Below, piece by piece: positions 8,295-16,648 of a stretch of DNA of 64,000 nucleotides. The translations under genes were made by a program, and so were the position numbers. The notes below the pieces were generated by a model that saw nothing but the letters and a program-made list of their open reading frames with translations, was not told where the DNA came from and ran no database searches. Within the stretch, counting starts at the first letter, position 1. Each line of letters opens with the position of its first letter. Origin of the DNA: Desulfosoma sp. (GTDB lineage Bacteria > Desulfobacterota > Syntrophobacteria > Syntrophobacterales > DSM-9756); the NCBI GenBank assembly GCA_037481875.1, contig JBBFKY010000001.1:530706-594705 (forward strand), given 5' to 3'.

Positions 8295-8427
8295 ACGATT
8301 TCCCGAGTAAGCAGGATTGGCTCGCTGCGTATCATAGCGTTTGGCGAAATGCAAGACGATTGGCGGTTTACCAAGAAGGAGTGTCCTTTTTTCGCGACTA
8401 CCGTAGGCGAGGAGGCGTGAAGAATCG

Positions 8428-8832
8428 ATGAAAGATGTGTGCGAACAGGTAGCGCGACGAACCCGGCAAGTTCCCGCCGTTCAATGGTTGGGCATTCAGG
8501 TGCTGAAGGCTTACGCCGGCAAAGCGAGCGTGCGCCTTCCCTATCAGGCTCACATGTGCAATTCTCGAGGCATGGTACACGGAGGCCTTGTGAGTACTCT
8601 GGCGGATTTTGCAGGAGCCATGGCCCTGCTTTCCCTTTTGGAGGAAAAGGACTTCACGCCCACCATTGAAATGAGTTTAAACTTTCTGGAACCCGCACGT
8701 TCGGATCTTACGGCCGAAGCCGAGGTCCTTAAATGCGGCTCGCGGGTCGGTACGGCCTATGTGCAGGTTCGAGATGCCGAAGGATGTCTCGCGGCGGTGG
8801 CTCTTGTGAGCTACGCCATTTCCAGGACCTGA
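8428..8832 (+). CDS. PaaI-type hotdog-fold thioesterase
   Basis: Acyl-CoA thioesterase of the PaaI/YbgC-like hotdog group, 134 residues. The fold signature is visible: NSRGMVHGGLVSTLADFAGA (about residues 48-67), with the catalytic-site HGG and the Asp on the long central helix, then the strand FLEPARSDLTAEAEVL. Such proteins hydrolyse aryl- or acyl-CoA thioesters that would trap CoA. The pfk gene starts 45 bases downstream on the same strand, so cotranscription is possible. Substrate cannot be told from sequence; a link to the PaaK homologues at 25431 is only suggestive. Confidence 0.85.
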   Translation: MKDVCEQVARRTRQVPAVQWLGIQVLKAYAGKASVRLPYQAHMCNSRGMVHGGLVSTLADFAGAMALLSLLEEKDFTPTIEMSLNFLEPARSDLTAEAEVLKCGSRVGTAYVQVRDAEGCLAAVALVSYAISRT

Positions 8833-8877
8833 AGCCCTTTGTCCCTGTTGTGAGCCATCGGGAACCAGGAGGAAATC

Positions 8878-11103
8878 ATGGAACGAAGCCTCGCGGTGAT
8901 GACCAGCGGCGGCGATGCGCCGGGCATGAATGCCGGAGTGCGCGCCGTGGTGCGGCGAGCCTTGGATTGTGGGTTCAAAGTTTACGGCGTCTTTAACGGC
9001 TATGAGGGATTGGTGGCCGGAGGCGATGCCATACGACCTTTAGGGTGGAACGACGTCGGGGGTATTTTGCCTCGAGGCGGCACATTTCTAGGGACGGCAC
9101 GATCGGAGAGATTCCGGACCCGTGAAGGCAGACGACAAGCCGTGCGGCATCTTGTAGCCCTGAGGGTGAACGCTCTGGTGGTCATCGGCGGGGACGGATC
9201 TTTGATGGGAGCCCACGTACTGGCTGATGAGTGGCCGTCGCATCTGGAAGATTTGCAAAAGGAAGGGCTGCTCGGCGCATCTGAGGCGGTCCCTGCGTCT
9301 CTAAGTGTCGTCGGTCTTCCCGGATCCATCGACAACGACCTTTACGGCACGGACATGTCCATCGGCGTGGACACGGCTTTGAATCATATCGTGCATGCCA
9401 TCGACGATCTCACATCCACCGCGGCTTCCCATCAGCGCACCTTCGTGGTGGAAACAATGGGACGCCACTGCGGCTACCTGGCTCTCATGGGCGCTCTTGG
9501 CGGAGGTGCCTCTTGGGTCCTGGTCCCTGAAGAGGAGCTGGATCTGCGCTGGCACCAAAAGATGACAAGGGCCATCGAAAGGGCGCGGGCCATCGGACGT
9601 CCCCACCAGATGGTGGTGGTGGCGGAAGGAGCACGTCATCCAGATGGATTGCCCATTCGCACGGAGGAACTCAAAAAGATTTTGGCTGATCGGTTGGGCA
9701 TCGATGTGCGTTTGACCGTCTTGGGTCATGTGCAGCGAGGTGGTGCTCCGTCGGCTTTTGATCGTATTTTGGCCACCCGTTTGGGGGTTGCCGCCGTAGA
9801 TGCTTTGGTCCAGGCGGGCGATCAGCCTCTACGGCACATGATCGGTTTGCAGAAAAACCGGGTGGTCATGACACCTTTAGTGGAAGTGGTGGAAAAAAGT
9901 CAGGCAGTGGGCAACCAAATCGACCAGGGCCACTACCAGGAAGCTCAAAAACTGCGTGGGGAAAGCTTTAGGCGGACCCTCGAACTCATCAAGACTCTGA
10001 CCCGCATCGAACCGGCAGCCGCCACCCATGGCGACGGCTCCGTGGCCATTCTCACAGGAGGCGCCGATTCGCCGGGGATGAACACGGCCGTGAGTATCGC
10101 CGCCCGCTGCCTCATGAACGAAGGCTTTTCCGTCATAGGCGTGCGCGATGCCTTTTGGGGCCTCATTCGCGGGGAATTCATGCCCTTGGAGTGGAATGAG
10201 TTGACATCGTGGGTGAACCGTCCCAGTTCTGAATTGGGGACCATGCGTCACAGCCTGAGCGATGAGGACGTTCATCGCGTGGCTGAAACCATCGAAAAGC
10301 ACCATATTCGGGGCTTGATCGCCATCGGTGGTTTAGGAACCTACATGAACGTGGCCAAGCTCATGGAACGTGCGCCCGAACTCAAGCCTTTATTCATTCC
10401 TATTGTCCTTGTTCCCGCAACCATCGACAACAACCTTCCGGGCACCGAATTCACCATCGGCGGAGACACCGCTCTGAACAACATCGTTCAGGCCCTGGAC
10501 AAGATACGCCACACGGCAGGAGCCACCAAGCGGACCTTTGTGGTGGAAGTGATGGGTCGTCAATCGGGGTATTTGGCCTTGATGGCGGCTTTGGCGTCGG
10601 GAGCCGAAAAAGCCTATCTTCCGGAAAAAGGGATCAGGTTGGCTGAATTGAATGAGGATGTAGCCCTGCTTCGAGAAAGCTTTCAGTGCGGCAAGAGAAT
10701 GGTTATTTATCTTCGTAACGAAAATGCTTCAAAGCATTACACCACCGATTTCATCAGCCGGCTTTTGGAGGAGGAAAGCCACGGGCTGTATCAGGTGCGC
10801 ACCGCTATTCTTGGGCATTTGCAGCGGGGCGGCGTGCCCTCGGCCTTTGACCGCATTCTGGCGAGCCGCATGGGATCGGCGGCGGCTCGAGAAATGAGCT
10901 CTATGCTGCGTCAGGATCGACGTGACGTACTGGTTCTGGGGCAGAGAGGCGGGGGGCTTGAAGTATCACCTTTGAAGCAGGTGCTTGAAGAGATGGATAT
11001 CGAGCAGGGACGCCCCAAGCACCAATGGTTTCTGGAGCTGACCGCCACGGCCGAAGCGCTGGCCAAGCATGCTCCTCAATGTGCCACAATCGGTTCGGAG
11101 TGA
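8878..11103 (+). CDS. pfkA: Double-domain 6-phosphofructokinase with a probably non-catalytic C-terminal half
   Basis: 741 residues, about twice a bacterial PfkA, made of two PFK domains in tandem (about 1-365 and 375-741). The N-terminal half keeps the active-site motifs: TSGGDAPGMNAG, GGDG (about 104-107), and GSIDND with D152 and D154, the catalytic base region. It also has ETMGRHCGYL and HVQRGGAPSAFDR. The C-terminal half keeps the fold but has GGLG (L486) where the Mg-ATP aspartate should be, and IDNN (D517, N519) in place of IDND. Its first loop is also altered (LTGGADSPGMN). One half is therefore likely catalytic and the other regulatory, as in eukaryotic PFK. ATP or PPi as donor is not decided by what can be seen. 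Good ribosome site (AGGAGG) before ATG. Confidence 0.9.
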   Translation: MERSLAVMTSGGDAPGMNAGVRAVVRRALDCGFKVYGVFNGYEGLVAGGDAIRPLGWNDVGGILPRGGTFLGTARSERFRTREGRRQAVRHLVALRVNALVVIGGDGSLMGAHVLADEWPSHLEDLQKEGLLGASEAVPASLSVVGLPGSIDNDLYGTDMSIGVDTALNHIVHAIDDLTSTAASHQRTFVVETMGRHCGYLALMGALGGGASWVLVPEEELDLRWHQKMTRAIERARAIGRPHQMVVVAEGARHPDGLPIRTEELKKILADRLGIDVRLTVLGHVQRGGAPSAFDRILATRLGVAAVDALVQAGDQPLRHMIGLQKNRVVMTPLVEVVEKSQAVGNQIDQGHYQEAQKLRGESFRRTLELIKTLTRIEPAAATHGDGSVAILTGGADSPGMNTAVSIAARCLMNEGFSVIGVRDAFWGLIRGEFMPLEWNELTSWVNRPSSELGTMRHSLSDEDVHRVAETIEKHHIRGLIAIGGLGTYMNVAKLMERAPELKPLFIPIVLVPATIDNNLPGTEFTIGGDTALNNIVQALDKIRHTAGATKRTFVVEVMGRQSGYLALMAALASGAEKAYLPEKGIRLAELNEDVALLRESFQCGKRMVIYLRNENASKHYTTDFISRLLEEESHGLYQVRTAILGHLQRGGVPSAFDRILASRMGSAAAREMSSMLRQDRRDVLVLGQRGGGLEVSPLKQVLEEMDIEQGRPKHQWFLELTATAEALAKHAPQCATIGSE

Positions 11104-11107
11104 GGTC

Positions 11108-11650
11108 ATGACGAGGAAAAAAATCCGATGGCTTCTTGGATGTTGCAGCGCCCTGGGGCTTCTCGCCGGGTGCGCTCATGTGATCTCTCCCGAGGTGCGG
11201 CAACAAGCGGCCATGAACCTGACCTTGGAAGAAGTTCGGCGAAATCCTGACTTTTACAAGGGCCAGGTGGTGATTTGGAGCGGAAAGATTCTTGCCGGGG
11301 AAAACAAGAGTGACGGTACGTGGCTTGAAATTTTGGAACTTCCGGCGGACCGGCAAGGAAAGCCGTCCAGCACGACCCGATCCGGAGGCCGCTTCTTGGC
11401 GAAAGAATCCAGGTTTCTGGACACCGCTCTCTACGCCCCTAACCGGCTGATTACAGTGGCGGGAACCATTTCAGGCAAGGAACAAAGGTTTGTTGGCGAC
11501 GTGCCGTATGTCTATCCCGTAGTCACTATCATGGAAATGCATCTATGGCCTGAAGAACCTCTCATTGTTCGGGATCCCTATGGCGATTCTTGCTACCATC
11601 ACCCTCCCATCTGGTGGCGGTTCTATTTCGGCCATGGTTGGTGTTGGTGA
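11108..11650 (+). CDS. Slp/YeaY-family outer-membrane lipoprotein
   Basis: 180-residue lipoprotein. N-terminal signal peptide MTRKKIRWLLGCCSALGLLA ends in lipobox LLAGC, so the mature protein starts at a lipidated Cys. The body matches the Slp family pattern: LEEVRRNPDFYKGQVVIWSG, then RFLAKESRFLDTALYAPNRL, then the late GDVPYVYPVVT segment. Slp proteins are starvation-inducible outer-membrane lipoproteins whose exact role is unclear. The ATG at 11108 is chosen 4 bases after the pfk stop; the frame is open further upstream inside pfk but without a signal peptide. The C-terminus is rich in His, Trp and Tyr. Likely cotranscribed with pfk. Confidence 0.85.
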   Translation: MTRKKIRWLLGCCSALGLLAGCAHVISPEVRQQAAMNLTLEEVRRNPDFYKGQVVIWSGKILAGENKSDGTWLEILELPADRQGKPSSTTRSGGRFLAKESRFLDTALYAPNRLITVAGTISGKEQRFVGDVPYVYPVVTIMEMHLWPEEPLIVRDPYGDSCYHHPPIWWRFYFGHGWCW

Positions 11651-11832
11651 CAATCCCGAAAATTTCTTTGAGAATTCACCCATAGTCACTTCGCCAAGGC
11701 CATGTATGGTTGTTGTGACGAAGCATGCTTCGACCCCGGAGCGTGTCCGAGAAGGAGAAAAGGCCGATGGTTTGCCTGGGCGCCCGGGCCTCCGCCCGTG
11801 CTCCCAGCGAAAATCTTTTGTCTGACAGTTTC

Positions 11833-13902
11833 TCAAACGGGCACAAGGCGACACGGCAAAGCCCGTACCCAGGGGGTGGCCATGATGGGATCTGTTCGAT
11901 CCACCCCCGTCACCATATTAAGATTCGCCGTGTCCCACCCGCGCATGGGATCGTCGGTCTTTTCCGGAAACCACCATCCAAAATCCGCTAACACCACTGG
12001 GTGTTGCAAGGCGTCCGTGAGATGGGCCCGTTGCGTAATGCGCCCGTGCATGGTTTCAATGAACACTTGTTGTCCTTCCGAGATGCCAAGCTGCGAGGCC
12101 GTGGCGTGAGGAATCCACACAGTGGGTTCAGGGTGACGATTTCTTAGAGTTTCCAAGTGTCGATAGGCCGAATGAAAGAAATGCTTGGGCTTTCGGCTTG
12201 TCAAAAGCAAAGGAAAATCATTGGACAAAGCCGCAGGATCTTCAGCGGCGGGAAGAGGCCGAAATCCCCATTTTTCTAAAAGATTCGAACGTAATTCCAC
12301 CTTGCCCGAAGGCGTCTTGAAACCTCTGGCTTCGTAGCTACGGAAAAGTCTGGGGCCGAACAAGACGCCTTTTTCGCAAAATTCTCGATACGACAGCCCG
12401 GAAGGGGCCAGAATGGCATCCAAAATGTCTGATTCTTTCGCCCAGAAACGATCCCCAAAACCTATCCTCTTAGCCCATTCGGTAATGATCCATAGATCGG
12501 AACGGCACTCTTCGGGAGGATCCACCAATTTGGGCCGTGCCGTAATAAAACCGTGAGGCAGGCCATAATGGCCGATGTCATCGTATTCCATGGGCAAGGC
12601 CACGGGGAGCACAAGATCCGCCAGGGCGGCCGTGGGCGTCATCACCTGATCGGCTACGGCAAGAAAATCCAAAGATTCTAGAGCCTTTTTGACGCTTGGG
12701 GCTTCCATGTAACTGAGCAGAGGGTTTGTCCCCTGCACATATAGACAGCGAATGGGGTAGGGGGATTGGTTTAGAATGGAGCGTACCACCATCCAGCTGG
12801 GCACGGAAATAAGGCGCGGAATGATGCGGTGGTAGTGGTTCAGAAGTTTCTTTGGTCGATCTGGAAAATCATCCAGAGCGATCATGTCCTTCAGGGGCAT
12901 GAGCCGCGGCATTTCCGCACGAATGTTCCCGCCTGGTTCCTCAAGGTTACCGGTGACGGCCATGAGATGGACCAGAGCTCGGCACGTGTCGGCGCTTTTG
13001 GGAGTCTGTTCCACGGCGTTGCCCCACTGAAGGCAGGCTGGCCGACTCTGGGCGTAAAGTCGAGCCGCCGCGATGATCTTTTCCGCAGGGACCCAACATC
13101 CCGCCGCAACCCGTTGGGGTGTGTAAGGCTTGATGGCTTCTCGAAGGTCTTCAAAGCCTACGGTCCATTTTTCCACAAATTCTCGATCATAAAGACCTTC
13201 TTCCACGATCACGTGCAAAAAGCCCATGGCTAAAAGATCATCGGTTCCCGGGCGAATCTGAAGCCAGATATCGGCTTTTTCCGCAAGGGATGTTCGTAAC
13301 GGATCCACGACCACCAACCGAGCCCCCTGTTTCAAGCAGGCATGCAGGTGGCCTCCCAACACCCCTTCCTCGTTGGTGGCCGGCGGATTGCTTCCCCAAA
13401 GCAAAACACAACGGGACGGACCGTCCAGGTCGGCTACCGGAAAAAAGCCGCAAGTCACCAAGGCCATTTGTTCCCGAGGCATGTGGCACACGTGCTGGCT
13501 TCCCGCCATGTTGGGACATCGAAGAAGGTTGGCCAAACGAAGAAGCAGGAAGAATTCCGGTCCTTTGGGAGCTCCTTGAGCGAAAGCGAGACTTTCCGGA
13601 CCCATCCTCTGGAGGGCGTGGGAAAAATGCTGTGCCAGAAGATCCAGGGCCTGGTCCCAAGAAATGGTTTCCCAAAGGCCGGAACCTCGAGGCCCGTTTC
13701 GGCGAAGCGGTTTTGTGAGCCGTAGCGGGCTTTCCAGACGGTCCTTTGCCGAAAGCCCTTTTCGGCAGTGCCAACCGTGGCTGAAAGGATCGTCGGGGTC
13801 GGGGAGCACTTTGTGAAGGCGGCCGTCTTGCACCAAAACTTTGAGGCCGCAGCCCCCGTGGTCGAAGCGGGCACAATGGGTTCGAAACCATTCCTGAGCC
13901 AT
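11833..13902 (-). CDS. Molybdopterin (bis-MGD) oxidoreductase of the DMSO-reductase superfamily
   Basis: 689-residue Mo/W enzyme catalytic subunit. The N-terminal cluster region has C10, C18 and C46, but the usual second ligand Cys is Asp (CARFDHGGC, D14), suggesting an Asp-ligated or 3Fe cluster. The metal-ligand region is SQHVCHMPREQ, with Cys as the probable Mo/W ligand. Later motifs include LWGSNPPAT, LVVVDPLRT, LYVQGTNPLLS and the C-terminal dinucleotide-binding part DFPLLLTSRKPKHFFHSAYR. No Tat signal is present, so it should act in the cytoplasm. Strong AGGAGGAACCC ribosome site. It is the last gene after DUF4198 and His-rich genes with gaps of 23-24 bases. Substrate is unknown; no ferredoxin or membrane subunit is adjacent. 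Confidence 0.88.
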   Translation of the reverse strand: MAQEWFRTHCARFDHGGCGLKVLVQDGRLHKVLPDPDDPFSHGWHCRKGLSAKDRLESPLRLTKPLRRNGPRGSGLWETISWDQALDLLAQHFSHALQRMGPESLAFAQGAPKGPEFFLLLRLANLLRCPNMAGSQHVCHMPREQMALVTCGFFPVADLDGPSRCVLLWGSNPPATNEEGVLGGHLHACLKQGARLVVVDPLRTSLAEKADIWLQIRPGTDDLLAMGFLHVIVEEGLYDREFVEKWTVGFEDLREAIKPYTPQRVAAGCWVPAEKIIAAARLYAQSRPACLQWGNAVEQTPKSADTCRALVHLMAVTGNLEEPGGNIRAEMPRLMPLKDMIALDDFPDRPKKLLNHYHRIIPRLISVPSWMVVRSILNQSPYPIRCLYVQGTNPLLSYMEAPSVKKALESLDFLAVADQVMTPTAALADLVLPVALPMEYDDIGHYGLPHGFITARPKLVDPPEECRSDLWIITEWAKRIGFGDRFWAKESDILDAILAPSGLSYREFCEKGVLFGPRLFRSYEARGFKTPSGKVELRSNLLEKWGFRPLPAAEDPAALSNDFPLLLTSRKPKHFFHSAYRHLETLRNRHPEPTVWIPHATASQLGISEGQQVFIETMHGRITQRAHLTDALQHPVVLADFGWWFPEKTDDPMRGWDTANLNMVTGVDRTDPIMATPWVRALPCRLVPV

Positions 13903-13926
13903 GGGTTCCTCCTGGGTGGCACAGCG

Positions 13927-14271
13927 TCACAGGTTCAATTCTTGTCGAGCTTTTTTAAGAAGATCATTGAGTTCCAAAGAACCGTGCGCAACTTTTTCTA
14001 AAACTTCCGCTACCTGAGCCAGCCCATCCGATTGAGCGTGCTGTGCCCATCGGCGATAGGACACCGCGTGGTCTTCGTTATGATGAATCCAGTGCTCCAG
14101 CATTTTGGCCAGCTTTTCCTTCATGGAAAGGGCACTGGGTTCCTGATCGCCCTTTGGATCGTGACCTTCGTGATGATTGTGACGTCCTTCGGGCGTGACG
14201 TCGCGATGCTGGTGGTCATGGCTGTGAGGATGCTTGTGTTTGGAGCCTGAAGCATCGTGATGATGACCCAT
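13927..14271 (-). CDS. Small His-rich (metal-binding) helical protein
   Basis: 114 residues. The N-terminal third is a histidine-rich stretch (MGHHHDASGSKHKHPHSHDH and onward to about residue 45), typical of Ni, Co or Zn storage or chaperone tails. The rest is a helical domain (MKEKLAKMLEHWIHHNEDHA, then SYRRWAQHAQSDGLAQVAEV). The start at 14271 has an ideal AAGGAGGAAACCC ribosome site; the frame extends upstream but lacks one. It sits between the DUF4198 gene and the Mo/W oxidoreductase in one tight operon, which suggests metal handling in connection with those proteins. I do not recognise a named family for the helical part. Confidence 0.75.
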   Translation of the reverse strand: MGHHHDASGSKHKHPHSHDHQHRDVTPEGRHNHHEGHDPKGDQEPSALSMKEKLAKMLEHWIHHNEDHAVSYRRWAQHAQSDGLAQVAEVLEKVAHGSLELNDLLKKARQELNL

Positions 14272-14294
14272 GGGTTTCCTCCTTGGATGCGCAA

Positions 14295-15104
14295 TCATTT
14301 CATGTCCGTGGTGTGTACCCAAAAGACGGCTCCAATCTCCACGGGCTTGGGTTTTCCGTCTTTTTTCAGTTTCCAGGAAGCTTCGTTGAGGGCCGCGAAA
14401 CCCCACCAGCCTGCACGGGGCATGGCATAGGTGAACACACCGTTTTTGTCCGCCTTCACCACCTGAGTCACATACGGATCGGAAGGCGGCACCACCTTGG
14501 ATGGATTGTCCGAAGATTCATTCAGGTATTCCACTTCCACTTCGGCATAAGGGACAGGTTTTCCTTTTAGGAGCACGCGACCGGTAAAGACGTTTCCGGT
14601 CCATAGCCCGTAGGGCCGAGTCAAGGGGACGATTTCTGTTTCTAAGCCTATGGGCTCATCCCAGCCTTCCTCAAGCCCTAAAGCTTGAACGCACACCTTC
14701 GTGTAGTGCACGATGAATTTGTCTTCCGCGGGTTCCCAGTGTGGATCCGGCTCCATGAAGAAAACGTAGTTTCCCGGCTTACGCACCGTGTAGGTGGTTT
14801 CCCAGTACGTGAAGTCCTTGTCCTGGTCAGAGGCGCGGCCTTTGCGCGGTTGTAAAGATGCGGTGAGGTCCGTTTTCTGGCCGTTATGAAAGAAGCCGAA
14901 CCTTTTAGGTTTGGCCATTTCCATGTAATGGCCTTCCATGGGATGAAGGAATTTGGCCTGTATCGTAAGCGTCTTGGCATCTTCCGCCGTAACGATGTCA
15001 TCGGAGGGAAGAATCAGGCCGAAGTGGGCTGAAACGGAGCTTGCGCTAAAGAATCCCACAAACAAGGCGGCGACGAAGACCGAGAGAAACCTGGGATGTT
15101 TCAT
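14295..15104 (-). CDS. DUF4198-family exported protein (putative metal-uptake component)
   Basis: 269 residues with a Sec signal peptide (MKHPRFLSVFVAALFVGFFS, cleavage probably after VSA). The mature protein begins HFGLILPSDDIVT, the characteristic start of DUF4198 proteins, where the early His is thought to bind metal. The C-terminal half (PVPYAEVEVEYLN, then DKNGVFTYAMPRAGWWGFAA) looks like a carboxypeptidase-regulatory-like beta domain. DUF4198 genes are commonly found beside nickel/cobalt transporters. Here the neighbour downstream is a His-rich protein, consistent with a metal role, but no transporter membrane gene is in the cluster. ATG at 15104 follows AAAGGAGGTTGTC, an excellent ribosome site. 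Confidence 0.82.
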   Translation of the reverse strand: MKHPRFLSVFVAALFVGFFSASSVSAHFGLILPSDDIVTAEDAKTLTIQAKFLHPMEGHYMEMAKPKRFGFFHNGQKTDLTASLQPRKGRASDQDKDFTYWETTYTVRKPGNYVFFMEPDPHWEPAEDKFIVHYTKVCVQALGLEEGWDEPIGLETEIVPLTRPYGLWTGNVFTGRVLLKGKPVPYAEVEVEYLNESSDNPSKVVPPSDPYVTQVVKADKNGVFTYAMPRAGWWGFAALNEASWKLKKDGKPKPVEIGAVFWVHTTDMK

Positions 15105-15613
15105 GACAACCTCCTTTTGTTCTGAGTGTTTGGAGCTATGCTTGAACGGCAAGTTGTTTCATGTGCGGTCTTCGTGACCGGAGGTAGACAGGGCCATGTC
15201 CATGCTCTTAGGCATGTTAGGGCCGTCGTGATGAGGGAAATATTCCCAAGCGTCCTCGGCTGGGTTCGAAAGGTTTCAACCTTTCATTGCCGATTCAATG
15301 TGAAGGAAAAGACAAACCTTGTCAAGGCGCGCCTAAAGGTCCTTGAAACCATGAACACCGTGAAAGGGTAAATTTAAGGGTTCGGCCCGTGCTTTCGTAG
15401 GGGTATACCAATGTATCCGCCCCGCCCTCCTAGGAAAGGATAGTCGATATGTGGCGTGTCGACCGTTGCGCCTATGCAGGGATTTACCGGTCAGTGGTGA
15501 CCTGGGTCATTGAGGCGGACACACGGGTTCGAGCCCAAGGTTCACGGTGCGTAGAGATTTGTGTTACAGTGCACCACCGAGTTTCCATGTTGCCGAACTG
15601 AAGGGAAAACCCC
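15105..15613. other. Divergent intergenic region between DUF4198 and TusA-like genes
   Basis: No gene found. A minus-strand TTGACA lies at about 15327-15322 without a good -10. I looked for a metal or B12 riboswitch on the minus strand and for a tRNA (a T-arm-like GGTTCGAGCC occurs near 15526), and neither holds up. Regulatory content is probable for a 500-base divergent gap but not identified. Confidence 0.4.
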
Positions 15614-15907
15614 ATGGATAAGACCAAACAAGAAATGGGCCGACCATGGAACCATGAAGTTGTGGCCGACTACCGAAACGACTGTTGAGCCGGGTTTTTG
15701 GACGTAAGTTTACGTCTGAGATTCGTGCGGCCCGGACAAAGCTTTCGATTCCTCATCACCGCAGAGCAGAGGTCAAAAATGGAGCGAGTTATCGCTCACA
15801 ACGGAGGCAAGATCCTGCAGTCTCTGGAAACGATTGACGGTGTCGAAATGACCGTCACCACAGGTCTTGCCCCTGAACCCCGTCCATCGGTAGAGAGTCA
15901 ACCTTAA
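15614..15907 (+). CDS. TusA-like small protein, candidate selenoprotein with Cys-Sec (U25)
   Basis: 97 residues if the in-frame TGA at 15686-15688 is read as selenocysteine. The N-terminal part is MDKTKQEMGRPWNHEVVADY then RNDC, followed by U25. The rest (AGFLDVSLRLRFVRPGQSFR ... IDGVEMTVTTG) has the length and hydrophobic spacing of a TusA/SirA domain. In TusA the conserved CP at the start of helix 1 occupies the place where CU stands here. AAGGGA lies nine bases before the ATG. A hairpin after the UGA has its loop 18 bases downstream, close to the spacing I recall for E. coli fdhF, and a lower stem can also form. The next gene downstream is B12-controlled. The TusA relation is inferred from pattern. 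A nonsense-mutated gene is the alternative. Confidence 0.68.
15689..15734 (+). promoter_or_regulatory. SECIS-like element after the UGA of the TusA-like gene
   Basis: GACGTA (15701-15706) and TACGTC (15711-15716) form a perfect six-pair stem with loop AGTT. A lower helix can form between CCGGG (15690-15694) and CCCGG (15730-15734). The loop begins 18 bases after the UGA and has G at its second position. Confidence 0.55.
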
Positions 15908-15919
15908 GAAAATTTTCGC

Positions 15920-15960
15920 TTGACAAGGATGGCTTTCTAGCGCTAGCAGAAAGCTACAAT
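15920..15960 (+). promoter_or_regulatory. Possible promoter elements upstream of the cobalamin riboswitch
   Basis: A perfect TTGACA at 15920-15925 lacks a good -10 at 17 bases. A near-perfect TACAAT at 15955-15960 lacks a good -35. Between them an inverted repeat GCTTTCT...AGAAAGC (15932-15954) could be an operator or the end of the preceding transcript. One promoter is expected here, but which boxes are used is unclear. Confidence 0.35.
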
Positions 15961-15969
15961 TCGTTCAAG

Positions 15970-16195
15970 CGATCAGGTGCTTGCTGCTTAATAGGGAATC
16001 CCGTGAAAATCGGGAGCGGTCCCGCCGCTGTGAACGGGGACGGAGCCTGCGGAAAGCCACTGGCGACGGAGAGTCGTCGGGAAGGTGCAGGTAACCGGTG
16101 GATCCGTGAGCCAGAAGACCTGCCTGATCCTGAGGAAACGCGGCACGGGTGGATGCCGAAACGTTTCCGTGTGAGGACCAAGTGAAACTGGGTGC
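15970..16195 (+). promoter_or_regulatory. Cobalamin (B12) riboswitch
   Basis: Class-defining conserved segments occur in order: GGGAATCCCGTGAAAATCGG, then GAGCGGTCCCGCCGCTGTGA, a GGAAAGCCACTGG segment, and the terminal box AGCCAGAAGACCTGCC at 16109-16124. It precedes an intrinsic terminator at 16196-16231 and the 82-residue protein and cbiK. Binding of adenosyl- or methylcobalamin should promote termination and so repress cobalt chelation genes when B12 is sufficient. Confidence 0.95.
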
Positions 16196-16231
16196 AATCC
16201 TTAGGGCCAAGGGCTCTAAGGATTTTTTTTT
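16196..16231 (+). terminator. Riboswitch expression-platform terminator
   Basis: AATCCTTAG (16196-16204) pairs with CTAAGGATT (16216-16224), with further GC pairing inside, followed by nine T (16223-16231). It directly follows the cobalamin aptamer, so control is at transcription termination. Confidence 0.9.
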
Positions 16232-16350
16232 GGGAAAAAGGCGGCCCACCTTTTTCTCGGCACCACCCTCCTCATCGTTCCTTTCACCCTTTGACCGTCC
16301 GGAGCCCCGCTCATGCCGGCTCCGGGCGCCTCTCAAAACGGAGGAGCAAC

Positions 16351-16599
16351 ATGAAAAGAGGCCTGATTGTCTATGTGACCGGAGGCGGAGAACTTTACGA
16401 AGACAGCTGGGGATCCTATGCGTGCATGGATCGGTTCGGCGCCGATGTGGTGGCTGTTGCACACACGGAGTTTGACATCGCTGAAAACTGGTGGCGCATG
16501 GTCACTCGCGGTATGCAGGAAATTCTCTGTGTCCGAGCGCAGGTGGACAGCGAACTTGGCATGTCCATTATCGGGGATCCGCTTCGTATCTGCGGCTGA
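16351..16599 (+). CDS. Small protein encoded between the B12 riboswitch and cbiK, function unknown
   Basis: 82 residues, MKRGLIVYVTGGGELYEDSW through GMSIIGDPLRICG, with a perfect GGAGGAGCAAC-type ribosome site. No signal peptide or membrane segment is seen. It is the first gene behind the cobalamin riboswitch and is followed 49 bases later by exported CbiK, so it is B12-repressed and probably takes part in cobalt or corrinoid handling. It holds two cysteines (in YACMDRF and LCVRAQ) and a C-terminal Cys. I do not recognise a named family; the role is inferred only from regulation and position. Confidence 0.72.
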   Translation: MKRGLIVYVTGGGELYEDSWGSYACMDRFGADVVAVAHTEFDIAENWWRMVTRGMQEILCVRAQVDSELGMSIIGDPLRICG

Positions 16600-16648
16600 A
16601 AAAAGTTTTTCAGGTGACACGCTTTACATGGGATGGGAGGAATAGTTT

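Noticed and set aside
15460..15560. A possible tRNA because of a T-arm-like GGTTCGAGCC
   Set aside because: No matching acceptor, D arm or anticodon arm can be built around it.
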